Origin: Isoetes taiwanensis
Taxonomy: Eukaryota; Streptophyta; Lycopodiopsida; Isoetales; Isoetaceae
Direction: 5' to 3'
NCBI GenBank assembly: GCA_021234155.1
Contig: JAJEKV010000020.1
Location: 382,938 to 446,937, forward strand
DNA length: 64,000 nucleotides
The notes beneath the pieces were generated by a model, which was not told the origin of the DNA, did not search any database, and saw only the letters and a program-made list of their open reading frames with translations. Positions 46,493-57,313 of the stretch are shown in pieces (positions within the stretch are counted from its first letter, which is position 1; each line of letters begins with the position of its first letter). Made by a program: the position numbers and the translations under genes.

Positions 46493-48304
46493 TCCATATA
46501 TATACATACAACCATTACTTCTAGGAACATATATATATATAATATATACAAGTTCAAAATCTTATTCAAAGGTTCCTAAATTTCATCTTTTCTAATCCTC
46601 CGCGCTAGGTTCATGCTCTTGAGCATAATGGTCATCCTCTTGGCATGAATGGTGCAGATCTTGACCTCCTCGGCTTTGGCCGCTTCCTGGCGAGATCCCG
46701 CCATCGTTGATGTGGTTCAGTAGTCGTGGCCCATCTTGAACTCCTCAATAGACCTTTGATGTAGGCACTCGAAAGAGAGTTTCTGGATCATCAGACTGGT
46801 ACACTGTTGGCAATGTCGAATATTCTGAGCAGCTCTACTGTGCTGGGGATTTGGCCCATGGCGGACCTTCTTCGGGGAATCGAGTCGAGGTGGTGGAGGC
46901 TAGCTTTTCGACCCTGGTCGGCTACCTTGTTAGATCCATTGGCGGAGATAATTCTTGCATGCTGCCTTCTTCTTCTCGTACTCCATATCTTGCTTGAGCT
47001 TTAAGTAGCTTCTCGCTGATGTTGCCCTCCTTGGACTGCATTGGATATGGTTGCCGAGCGTAGGCTGCGTCTGTTCTTCGGCCTCCTCCTCCTCTTCTTC
47101 TTTAGCCTCTTGCTCCTCCTCTTGTTGTTGTGGTCCTTCTTCCTCGGGCTCATCCTCCTCCAGTTCGTCTAGTTGTGGTTCTCTCCTTGCTTTGCGTCTC
47201 TTCCTCCCTTTTCTTCCGCATTGATTGCTCGCTCCCCTTGCTCTTTTTCACATGGGCGGGGGTTGCTCCTAACGCTTGTTGCTTTCGAGGTACTCTTCTT
47301 GGTGTTGGTGTTGCTCCTGCCTGCTCGAGGTTGCTCTTGCTACTTGTTCCTTACACGCTCTTCACATTCTTTGGGGTTGCTCTGATTCTTGAGTTGCTCT
47401 CGCTACTTGCTCTTCCCTGCCGGAAGGCGAGGCGCCCACGATCTCAATTTCCCACAGGCCTTGCGATCATTGCGCTGAAGTGCTAAGTCGTTCTTTCGCT
47501 CCTCGAGTGAAACGATTAAATGCGTCTGAAGAGCTTGAGTGGCCAAGTTCATCGTCTGACCTAGGTCGCAGGGCCTCAAGAATTTGCTTGTCGCCACCCA
47601 CCGTGAGTGCTTCGACGTTCCGGTGCAAGCTGGAGCTTCCAACCTTCCTAGCTACTTGCTTGGTCCTCCCAACAACTTAGCTTCCTTGATGGTGGCCTCT
47701 TCGAGCGATCTTGCCTCTATCTTCGCGGCTCCTTTGGGTCGACCTCGTCGGTTGTTAGCTCTATGGACACTCTTCACGGCAATTTTGAGATTAGCTTCTA
47801 ATTTGCTTTACAAGGGTAAGGGAGAGGTTCAAGCTACCATTTGGAAACTTATAGGGAGTAGAGGTGTTTCCATAGGTTTATTAGCTACTTTTTCTTAAGA
47901 GTAAATTTATTATAACTATGGGTTAATAATTAAGGTACTTCCCCTAATCACTTAACTATTTCTCAAAATTTCCTAATTCCTTTTTGGGCCAAGTAGTGGT
48001 CATTTCACGCCATTTCTTTCAAACTTTCTTTTGAGCGATTTCTCGTTCAATTTTTTTTGCTTGGAAGATGCGGTTCATGAACAACTTGAGCTCAAATTTA
48101 CTAGAAGGTTTCTTTTGACTATATTATTTCCACCACTTAGACTATACTTAAACTAATTACGACCCTGCTAATGGGGAAAAAAAATTCTCCCATATTTCGC
48201 GGTTCAAGACTGGAATTCTCATTCCATTCCATAGCTAGGCCAGTTAGTCTACCTATTCAGGGATATGGTCAGTGCTAGCTCTTGGTCAACCAAGAACATT
48301 GCTC

Positions 48305-49946
48305 TGTGACGCTCCCTGCTAAACATACGGCGCTCGGCCATACACTCGGCAGGAAATCCCCCGTCCGGCTCAACAACCGCACGGGCCCTTCGTCTACCCC
48401 GCACTCTAAGGTGATCCCTAGTGCGGGGAGGGAACACGAAGGTGTCTTTATGCCCTTCCCCCTATGGGCTCCTATAACAGCGGAAGCGATAACACGTCAG
48501 AACTAGCATCAAACATATACAAATACTACCTCGAAGGGTAGTGCATCACACATATACCAATGCAAAGATGATAATCATGAACCATAAAACATGAGAGCTC
48601 CTACCCTGGTTCAGACTCATAAGGAGGATGACTGACTAGCTAGGCCTCAAGATAGAGCAGACCGAGTCATGGCAATGGCGAGGGCTGGCATAGAACAATG
48701 GCTAGGGTTGACCACTCCATCCGCCCCTCCTGTGCATACTTTGCAGATGGGCTAAATCAGGCTCTGGCATGACTCTAGCCTTCCGGAGACGCAATCCCAT
48801 GGCATCACCCATCAGGACTACTCCAGGTTGCATCTCCCTGGTCCGATGAGGCAGGAAGGGTTGCATCTCCCCTTCCCAGGGTCTAGAGGTTCCGGTGGGC
48901 TAGAGAGATCGTGGCGACACACGATCTGCACCGACTTAACCCCCAAAACGAGAGCCAAGCCAACACTTGCGGCTCTCGAGAGGCGGGCGACACCATTGCC
49001 CGGGAGGTGTCAAACCCATGCTCGCCCACCGCAAGTGACCGACCATAAGCCTAGCCCACTATGGGATCCCCGAAGCCCCCCACTCGGCGGGGATCCTCCC
49101 TCCACATTCCCTCTAGCCCCGTTATGTGGTGCTGAGTCATATCATAGCCTCGATAGCCCGGGTGGGCTCCTATGCACAAAGCCGCAACTAATAGGAACTA
49201 AGGGATCTACTCTAGGAGCATACTACATATGGCCCTAGGTCTCTACCCCCTTCCCAATACAAGAGGAGCAAACATGATCAACCATCATCACATAATCATC
49301 ATATCATGAGAATAACCATAAGAAGAACATCTTAACCTAATCATACAACCTAACTAAGGGTTAGGGTTCATTGATTAGGGTTCAAGATGTTGAATATGGG
49401 TTCTAGGATGGCTCTACTCTAGATACAAGATACTAGCACATCTGGAATGCTAATTCCAGATGAGCTATCACAACTACTACCCTACATACCTGCTCCTGAT
49501 GCTCTCCCTCCAGATCCGTGTGCCTCCATGGTCTTCGACTCACGTGATGCTGCTCTTGCTCCAAGAACGAGTCTACCCCTACCGGGCTCGCTGCACCCGT
49601 CTATGCCACAAAGAACGATGTTGAAACGGGGTTTTTGAGCAGTAGGTGAGTCTCTGGGTGCTAGGGCTGGAAAGAGGCCTAGGGTTAGGGTTCCAACCTA
49701 TATAAGTTAGGTCCACCTAGGATGCCACGTGGCACCAATCGGGTGAGTCTCGTGTGGCGGTTGCCCAATAGGTTAAGGCCACGTGGAAAATGGTCTTAAC
49801 CTAAGGTTGGCTAAGTTATATGAATAACTTAGTCATGCCCCCCTAGTGCCACAATCTATGGTATACAAGGCTATGAAGATAGACTTGTATAGTGACGGGT
49901 CCAGGAATATACGTATTCATAGCGTATATTCCCCTGGAACGTCACA
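48305..49946 (-). repeat. 5' LTR, 1,642 bp
   Basis: Right-hand LTR of the 11.4 kb element. By eye it matches the left LTR almost base for base over long A/T-rich stretches, with most differences grouped where C and G are dense. Confidence 0.9.
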
Positions 49947-50237
49947 CCATCAACAAAGAATATTCTACCTCCCGGACCGTCGTCCCAAGAACTTCTGGCG
50001 AATACTTGCTCATTGCGAGTTTTATTAAACTCTTCATTGAGGTGAGGGAATGTCTATATGTCGTTTATGACAGTTCGATATGTTGCATCAAGTATCTTTT
50101 ACATAGGGTGTCAGAAATGTTCGCGGCGGCCTTGGCCGCAATGATAAATTTCTTGTATTTAATAGTTCATATGTTATTCATGAACTTGCCAATGATTTTT
50201 GAATTTTTATTTTCTATCCTAACCAAAAAAAAAAAAA
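49947..50237 (+). mobile_element. LINE linker remainder, then an L1-type 3' end with poly(A)
   Basis: 49947-50020 continues the LINE linker interrupted at 38534 (ATTCTACCTCCCGGACC matches GTTCTACCTCCTGGACC at 38244). From about 50030 the sequence changes to what looks like a LINE 3' untranslated region: a CGGCGGCCTTGGCCGC word at 50122-50137, a T-rich stretch, and an A run ending at 50236. The second part may be an independent insertion. Confidence 0.55.
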
Positions 50238-50283
50238 CAAGGTGCTGCGCACGGAGGGTTGCCCTCCATGGCCGGAGGGTGAA
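50235..50283. repeat. 49 bp GC-rich dispersed sequence, copy 2
   Basis: Identical to 22268-22316 (AACAAGGTGCTGCGC...CCGGAGGGTGAAG). Here it abuts the A run of a LINE end; at copy 1 it follows ordinary AT-rich DNA. Confidence 0.9.
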
Positions 50284-52200
50284 GTGGCTTAAATCATAGT
50301 TCAAAGTCATATTTTGACAATCAATTCAAAACCATAAACCCGAACATTTCGAAACGAAATCCTCTATAGCCAACGAACTACCTTTATCTTCCAAAATGCA
50401 GCTAAAGAATTTAGCAACCTGTGAAATAAAGAACACACGAATTTCAGAACTATAAAATATACGGGGCTATTTGGGAAAATATTTAAAATTTAAGGGCATT
50501 TTGGGAATTTTAAAAATACGAAGGGCTTTTTGGGAATTAAGAGCCCCTGAGAAATCGGTGCAACCTGCATAAGGCAACACTTGTTAAACACATTATACTT
50601 TCAAACAATCTTGTTTATTTCAAGAACCATGTACATAATGAGACTAGAGAATGCCAAACTTTTTAAAATGAGATATGGCGAGGAATGATAAGATTGGACG
50701 TTCCAAAACGTTTAAGCTAAGAATAAGAACAGTAGCCAATATTGGCACACATTTAAGCAGCTGTCAGTACTTTATGCTGCTAATGATAGAGGTCCAATGC
50801 ATTTTGCTTATAGCATATTCTTAAAGTACTATACTGGAATGTACACTTCCAAAATCTAAATCGGTTGTGATCACTCTAGAAGAGAAAAAGACATACAAAA
50901 ATAAACTGCTACTATAGGTCTAAAATACGACAGAGAATTCTCACCACTGTAACATGTGGAATAGGGAACAATTTGACAACCACAAAGCATCAAGGACCAC
51001 AACATATCAGAATATCCAAAGATATGCTTAGGATATCTTTGAAAACCCACATGAGCAAGGGTTTGGCCCCCTAGGGGCAACCCAAAAATTTTCGTAAGAA
51101 ATCATTTAAAACAAACATGACATTGAGGCACACATCGCAAAACCTATGCATTACCAAGACTTGTCGGGCTATTAACGTTTTAGTATTCTAGTCTCATCAT
51201 TATTCTATGGTTATAATTATACCTTTGGGTATATCACTACCAGAACGTAATCAAGACCATTCAAGTCAGAAGATTTTCGAAAAAGATACACCTTGGTTAT
51301 ATTTCATCTCCTTTGCAAGTTTGATGATAAGCATAACAGTCTTGTTTCCCAATGGAAAGAAGAACCTATTATTAGCTAAGTGAGCATGAATAATTGAAGT
51401 GGCAAGGGATTCGAAGATGCACCCCACACATGAGAAATACAAATAGTAATATTCCATGGCCTCTTAAAAAAAGAAAATAGGAAAGTAAATGCAAATAAGA
51501 AACTTATCATGTAGCAATGTTTGGCTTGGCATCGTTGGGCTTGGATGAGATAGATTGAATAATAAACCCATGTGTATTAGAGGTTTATAAGCGTGTTTTG
51601 TGTAGAGGTATAAGGATTCACGCTTTTGCTTTAACATTGTCCGCACATAACAATCGAGACAAATTGCATAACACCGACAAATTGCCCGCTGAAGTATGAT
51701 GTTGTAAGCTTATGTATTCTACCTATATCCTGCGAATGCAGGATCAGCAGACACCACCTCTGTTGAATGAACCAAGAAGATTTTGGACAATTATTGCGCT
51801 GCCCACTATTGTCGAATGAGTAGCGGGGTTTTGGTTTGTGGATGTTCCATTATCTCAATTTCGATGGAGACATTTTGCGGGGTGATCGGCAAAACCACCG
51901 CATGATCTTTTAACTCCTTTCTCAATACATCCATGTCGCTTTTCTTGGCCTCTTTCTTCTATTCCGCATACAAATGAGTTTCAATTTCCAATCCGCGCCA
52001 TGGTCCTACATCAAGACCTTACATTATTCAAGTCGCCTACGATAAATTTCTTTTCTTCACACCGAGAATAGACAATGCCATTTACTACAACAAAGTATGA
52101 TGTTGTAAGTTTGTCTATTCTATCTCATAAACTATCCTCGTGCAGTGTCGGGTCCCCGAGTATAGAGAATGTACCCAACATTTATTGCAATATAACGTTT
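50284..52200. other. Intergenic with one dispersed hairpin sequence
   Basis: No protein was recognised; short frames only. The 46 bp sequence at 51043-51088 is listed separately. Confidence 0.5.
51043..51088. repeat. 46 bp dispersed hairpin sequence, copy 1
   Basis: Reads AAACCCACATGAGCAAGG and continues to AACCCAAAAA. GGGTTTGGCCCC and GGGGCAACCC can pair around CTA. It matches 55971-56016 at 42 of 46 positions in the same orientation. Confidence 0.85.
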
Positions 52201-54300
52201 ATTAGTACCAATGGAGATGATGTTGTGGCTGCACCTTGTGGTCAATAATATGATAATAATATGTTATCATGCAGTTCTAGTGGCTATAGAGCTGCATACT
52301 ACAGACAAACAAATATGGCAGATCAGACATGAGGAAAAAGCATTGAGAACATGCAAGGGAAAAATACTGATAGCATTGTTAAGCTCTTCACATCGTCTCA
52401 TGTGCACAACAATGATCTTGACTTGACAGAAGAACAAAAAAATATAGAAACTCCTAACAATTGTTCTTGTGTCGCTACATGCAACCATTAAGAATGGAGA
52501 TATCATTGGGCAGACATTATCTTGTTGCATTGCTTGGGCACGCTTTCTCTCACCACAATTCGGATTCAAGCATAGTAGTCCTCCATATTCAAACAATTTG
52601 TGAGAAGCAGTTCTGCATCAAGCTTAAAACAATTAAAATGTTTTATGATATTCTAGAGTTCATTATTAAAAATCAAACTTGTTTTTACCTCTGTATAGCA
52701 CCATGCACACTTTGTAGACAGTAGATTCCAGAAGAATGATTTTCACCTCCAGACTCTGAAAATGAATGGCTCTTGAATGTTGTATAAAAAGGTCAAAGTG
52801 CAGTCAGCTTAGAATCCAACCATATCTTTCAAGTTTCTGCAAACAGTGACAAAGCTTTTATGGGCACTGTAGTTCATCTACATGATGGCGAGTACAGTAA
52901 AGCCATTGAGTCATTCCTTGATGATTTATCTTGAACTGTATGCCTTTTGTAGTGGTTTCTAGTACTTATATTAGGAAGTCTTGTAGAAGAAGATAAGAGG
53001 ATCTACAACAAATTTATGTTCCATTTTGAATCACTATCCTTTCCCCGTAAAGCAATATCAACTGCATTTGAGCAGGTCACAAACTTCAGTCCTGTTGCAG
53101 AGGAATATGCTGTTTAAATAGGAAGAAGTCTGATACTAGGATTAGCCATATATCTTACAATCACAAGGTCTAAGTTACATTCTGTCAGTCAGCATCCCAA
53201 AGGATGGCAGAACTTTAAAAAGCATATCTTAAGATCTCATTTTACAACAGTATCAGCATTCTACTTGCATTTGCGAAATGATTTGAATCAAAGAAAGTAA
53301 CATCACCATATAAATGAAAGGCTATGTGTGGTCATTTCCCTGTGCCTGGATTGTGGCCTTCTGCCTTCCAGACTCCCGAGTAAAATTGTCAATTCGTTTG
53401 ATCTATGAAAACTCACCAACTATCTTTGTGCTAAAGTTGGATCTGTACACACCCGACTCCACAAGCATAGCAAATAATATCTACTTCTTCTCATCCAAAA
53501 TATGCACTTAGGATTTAATACCAGGATAAAAAAAATTGCAAAATGTGTAGAACCATTTGATCTGGGCAAAAAAGACCTGCTGTCACAAGAAACCATACCA
53601 TGTAACTCCCAGCAGATTGGGTTTCAAAACTACATAAGTGTGACAAGGATCGCTAATCAGAAAGATCTCCAGCTGCAAACCATTCCAGCCAAATATCTAG
53701 GTGGAGAAGAGGTCCACTGGGCTGTTGCAATAACAAACTGTTGTTCTGACATGCGTACCTATGTGTACAAATACCACCCTTAATCCGAAAGCCCTAACAT
53801 CATATCTAAAATTCACATAAGAAACTCATTTGTAAATGTGGACTCCTCAATGGACCTTAGCATGCAACTAGCCCTTTGCCTAAATAAATTTAACATCATC
53901 CGAACCACTACATATAGATAAGTCGTAAATTTCGACATCTAGTCAAATAGCGTAAGGTAAACTTACCACCGGTTTAATGCCAAATTTCCTTCACATGAAC
54001 AAAGAAATTGAATCAACAAGCATAGAAAGCCATTACCTATACTGGCTAGGGACAAGTAGTCGAAGTCATGCTTAAAACAACAACTTGATAAAATGTACTA
54101 CAAGGCCTCGAGAAATCTTGTATGCCACAGCCATACAAAGTCCATCTCATAAAGGGAAATATCCAAACCAACATAAATAACAAACATCGCAGGTAGTACA
54201 CAAATAAAGTTTTGACTTATATCTACGACGCCAGATTTCTGACATTGTCATAAATCTATTCACCAAAATCTCTATAAAAGATTCAACGAAAGCTCAATTG
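52201..54300 (+). other. Exon-like pieces, not recognised
   Basis: Several plus-strand frames look protein-like without matching a family I know: at about 52975-53117 (LVEEDKRIYNKFMFHFESL, then FPRKAISTAFEQVTNFSPV), 53314-53511 and 53502-53783 (VEPFDLGKKDLLSQETIP, YLGGEEVHWAVAITNCC). They may be relics or distant exons of one gene. No splice model convinces me. Confidence 0.3.
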
Positions 54301-54648
54301 TTTCTAGTAACTCACCCGACAAGATATTCTCCAAGGAGCCCCTATTTCAAAATGAAGAATGTGCATGCTTTTATTTCGCATTTCTCCCTCCTTTGAGCCC
54401 CGCGTCTCTTTTGCATTTCCTTCCCCGCCCCATCCAGATCGGCTATTTTCGTCCATGCTAGAGCAAAGATTTATGACAAAAGTGAAGATCACTCAAACAT
54501 GCAAGTCAAAAATAGCCCCAAAGCGTCTGCCAGTCCAGTTCCCTTTCTGTAAGTTACCAATTTCAATACAAAAACTGCTTTATAACAGGTCTTCAACCTT
54601 GTAATGCATATCATCTTTGCATGTAATTTGATTTCTATATTCAAGACA

Positions 54649-55484
54649 TTAAAAGCAACAATCACAATCAAAAGGGTACAACGGTGTACCACCAGCATCT
54701 TTTCTATTGAAATTGAGTTCATCTTCTCTATATACTCGATAACCCTCTTTTGTTCTCTTCTTACGAAGACACTCTTCAGCATTTTTACATGTTTTCTTTC
54801 TGGGTCTCTTCCTCTTCTTATTGTTTCCAATATCAACATTCAAATTGCTCTTTATACTTACCTTCTGGAGAAGCATGGATTCTTTCTTTCTTCTTCTTCT
54901 CCTTTACCTGTGCAAAAATAACATCTATCTCATTTCCTTTTAAAAGAATTTCTACACCAGTGTCTGTCCCACAATGGTAAAACTCTTTTTTTTTTTCCAA
55001 AGCAGAATTTTTTTCTTGAGCATTCTCGTCTGTCTGCTCCTTGCGTCTCCTCTTTTTCTTCTTATTCTCAACAACACCATTTATATCAGTCTTCACAACT
55101 TCTTCAACATTTGGAGTACCATTATCCTTCTTATCCAGGTGTTTGAGCTTTTTTATTTTCACAGAAGAACCATGCAGTTTTGCAGCACCAACCTGTTGGT
55201 TCTCAGCTTCTGGCTCCCCTTGCTGAGCATCTAGCTGAAGTGCCTTCTTGTTCCTCTTCCTTTTCTTTCCCTTTCGGCCACCACCATTTACATGACTACC
55301 TTCTTCAATGTTCATATCAGTCTCGATTCTTACCACATCAGATGCACCTTCTTGTTGCTGCTCTACCTTGGCCTTGATCTGTACAAAAACCTCATAGCTC
55401 TTCTACAGATCTCTCTAGCTTTAACGCTCCGGAACCCTGGTCAATAAGAAATTTAGTTGGCTTGATATTGGATTTTCTTCCCAT
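54649..55484 (-). CDS. Lysine-rich DUF1764 protein, apparently frameshifted
   Basis: DUF1764 proteins are small basic eukaryotic proteins of unknown role. The start is the ATG at 55484 (MGRKSNIKPTKFLIDQGSG). A Lys-rich middle follows (GGGRKGKKRKRNKK, ENKKKKRRRKEQ), then the family's EIDDIF block as GNEIDVIFAQVKEKKKKE, then KKRTKEGYRVYREDELNFN and the diagnostic end GGTPLYPFDCDCCF, stopping at 54649. The pieces need two frame changes: one near 55400, between SVEEL and YEVFVQIKAKVEQQ, and one near 54870-54900 in a Lys/Glu codon run. No intron of credible length explains either, although AG|GTAAGT occurs near the second. Either the gene is a young pseudogene or the purine runs hold base-count errors. 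At about 275 codons it is longer than usual because of the basic middle. Confidence 0.68.
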
Positions 55485-55970
55485 ATCCCCACGTCGTCTT
55501 CCCACTCCTCCAAACCTCGATCTGGGCAAGGTTTAACAACATTCAATCCTTAAGCAATACTGAATCCTTCCCTTTAGTTTTCAACTTCCCTCCTGTCTGC
55601 TCCCCCTTCTATTGTTCTCCTTCGCCAACCTGCATCGGAGCTTCCAACTGAGAACTCCAATTGCCATGGAATTTTACACAGACCAATTTCGGGCTCTTAG
55701 GGCTCTGCTTTGCAAATTTTAAGGTCAACCGTGGACTATGAAAAAATCCGGTTCTGGTTCTGCTTCCTTTAGATGCAAGCTTGCTCAGAACTGCCTGCAG
55801 CGATCACGATTCTTCAACTCAGATTGCCAAGAGCAGGCCTCTCCGGTTAGCCAGTTTCAAGAGTGGCTGCCCAACAACGAAAACGACCGAGCATTTACAG
55901 CCAATAACCGGTTTTTAGCAGTCATAGGCATATTCCAAGCATATACTGGCATATACCTATAATATGCCAC
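55485..55970. other. Upstream flank of the DUF1764 gene
   Basis: Contains an unrecognised 74-codon plus frame (55738-55962). No promoter motif stands out. Confidence 0.35.
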
Positions 55971-56016
55971 AAACCCACATAAACAAGGGTTTGCCCCCTT
56001 AGGGGCAACCCAAAAA
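55971..56016. repeat. 46 bp dispersed hairpin sequence, copy 2
   Basis: AAACCCACATAAACAAGGGT, continuing to AACCCAAAAA; partner of 51043-51088. Similarity stops sharply on both sides. Confidence 0.85.
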
Positions 56017-56485
56017 CATCATCTCCCATAACACACCAAAACAAAAATTCTTGCATAAGAAGCTGGGAAATAAAGTTCTTGCATTGTTAGTCATCAAAAT
56101 ATAACGAAGATTTGGGTCGAAAATGTATGCTGAGGGATTTACTTGAAAGATCTGACTTTAACATCAATATCCGCATTGTTGAATGCATAATTTACTACTT
56201 TCTTTTCGTACAAAAATAATGTTCTTATGTTTTTGGAAGTGTCTGTCATGTGCTATCCTCTTTTAATTTAGTTACCAGGGAACATATTTCTTTACTAGCA
56301 CTCTGAAATCTATTTCTGTTTTTGATGACTAGAGATCCAAAAGCTGCTAGATGAGAACATGTCAATAGCCTTTTGGTTTATTAGATATTGGGGTTGAAAT
56401 TGTCTCTTCATTTAGTTATAGTACCATCCAACCTATACAAATAACAAGGCAATGCCGAGAAACTTGATAATTGCTATTTCCTTGC

Positions 56486-56612
56486 TCCTCGACCATTGTT
56501 AGTGCACTATCCCCTAGCTTCCATGCTATGTCAAATTATGATTGAAGGCACTATTTCCTTTCCCCTTGCTCATTGTTAGTGCACTATTCCCTAGCCTCCG
56601 TGCTGCAAATTA
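56486..56612. repeat. Tandem duplication, about 79 bp offset
   Basis: CATTGTTAGTGCACTAT and CAAATTATGATT recur in the same order in two adjacent, imperfect copies. Confidence 0.8.
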
Positions 56613-56639
56613 TGATTTCAAGTACAATTACGAGCTACA

Positions 56640-57313
56640 AGAACATGGCTACAAAAATACACAGGACCCAAAACAATCTGGCTCATGACAGTTTTCAATC
56701 CAGAACAGCAGGTAGGACACCACATATTGGGAAAAGCCAGAAGAGACATTCTGGCTAGATTCAGGATGGGGAGTCATGATCTAAGAATCGAAAAGGACAG
56801 GTGGAGGGGAATAGACAAGGAGAACCGAATATGCAGAATCTGTGACACTAGGAGAGTGGAGGATGAGAACCACATGGTTAACGAGTGCTCGATATACGGG
56901 GACATCCGGGACAGGTACAGAAATATAAGATGGGGGCAACCAGTACATATTTTGATGACAAGGACAGAATCATTGAGAGATTTGGCAGACGCGATCCAGG
57001 GAATGATGGTCAGACACCGAGAAGTACACAGGAAAAGAGGGTTTGTAATATGAACCGCACAAGAGGCGGCTCATAAACCCCACACAAATTGTTCAGTTAA
57101 AAACTGATTGATAACGACGCATTACCGCACGTCCACGAAGCCGATGTAAAGTGGGATGCTGGTAATAATAGAAACAAGTCAGCCTTCAGAAAAGGCTACA
57201 TCAGAACAACGTGATGTGCTAGTAGCGCCCTTTCAGAGAGCTCGCCCATGCTACACAAGTCCAGGGGCCTGAGGGCACAAGGGACGTTAATTTCTATTCT
57301 ATTCTATTCTATT
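56640..57313 (+). mobile_element. LINE 3' end with finger motif and (ATTCT)n tail
   Basis: 5'-truncated non-LTR element. A frame at 56685-57053 ends an ORF2: ARRDILARFRMGSHDLRIEK, DRWRGIDKENRICRICDTRR, then VEDENHMVNECSIYGDIRDR. This C-x-x-C...H...C finger with the preceding LARFR-x-GSH block differs from the zf-RVT of the L1-type copies here and resembles ORF2 tails I associate with I/Jockey-like elements of animals and early land plants. The untranslated part (57054-57290) ends GGGACGTTAATT followed by about four ATTCT units. There is no poly(A). The tail is like that of the SINE-like element at 18670-19135. Confidence 0.68.

Larger units (their letters stand above)
38535..49946 (-). mobile_element. 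Ty3/gypsy chromovirus-like LTR retrotransposon fossil, 11.4 kb, broken
   Basis: Fossil LTR element in minus orientation. LTRs are 38535-40186 (3') and 48305-49946 (5'). The LTR termini are short inverted repeats (TGTGACG...CGTCACA). The target duplication is CCATC (38530-38534 and 49947-49951). A purine-rich tract lies against the 3' LTR at about 40187-40198. Internal parts: a chromodomain-bearing integrase end at 41058-41408, integrase traces including the zinc-binding region at about 41750-42350, heavily worn pol sequence to about 45.3 kb and an acidic coiled-coil stretch at about 46.9-47.2 kb that fits gag. These parts suggest a chromovirus of the Tekay/Del kind. Termini look whole while the coding part is broken well over ten times. 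LTR divergence of very roughly 5% in stretches aligned by eye suggests an insertion younger than the 14-21 kb gypsy fossil. Confidence 0.85.

Noticed and set aside
46980-47240. Leu/Ser-rich plus-strand frames of 65-118 codons as genes
   Set aside because: They are the reverse complement of an acidic, Glu-rich coiled-coil stretch of the LTR element.
54604-55377. Phe/Leu/Ser-rich plus-strand frames
   Set aside because: They are shadows of the Lys-rich DUF1764 coding strand.
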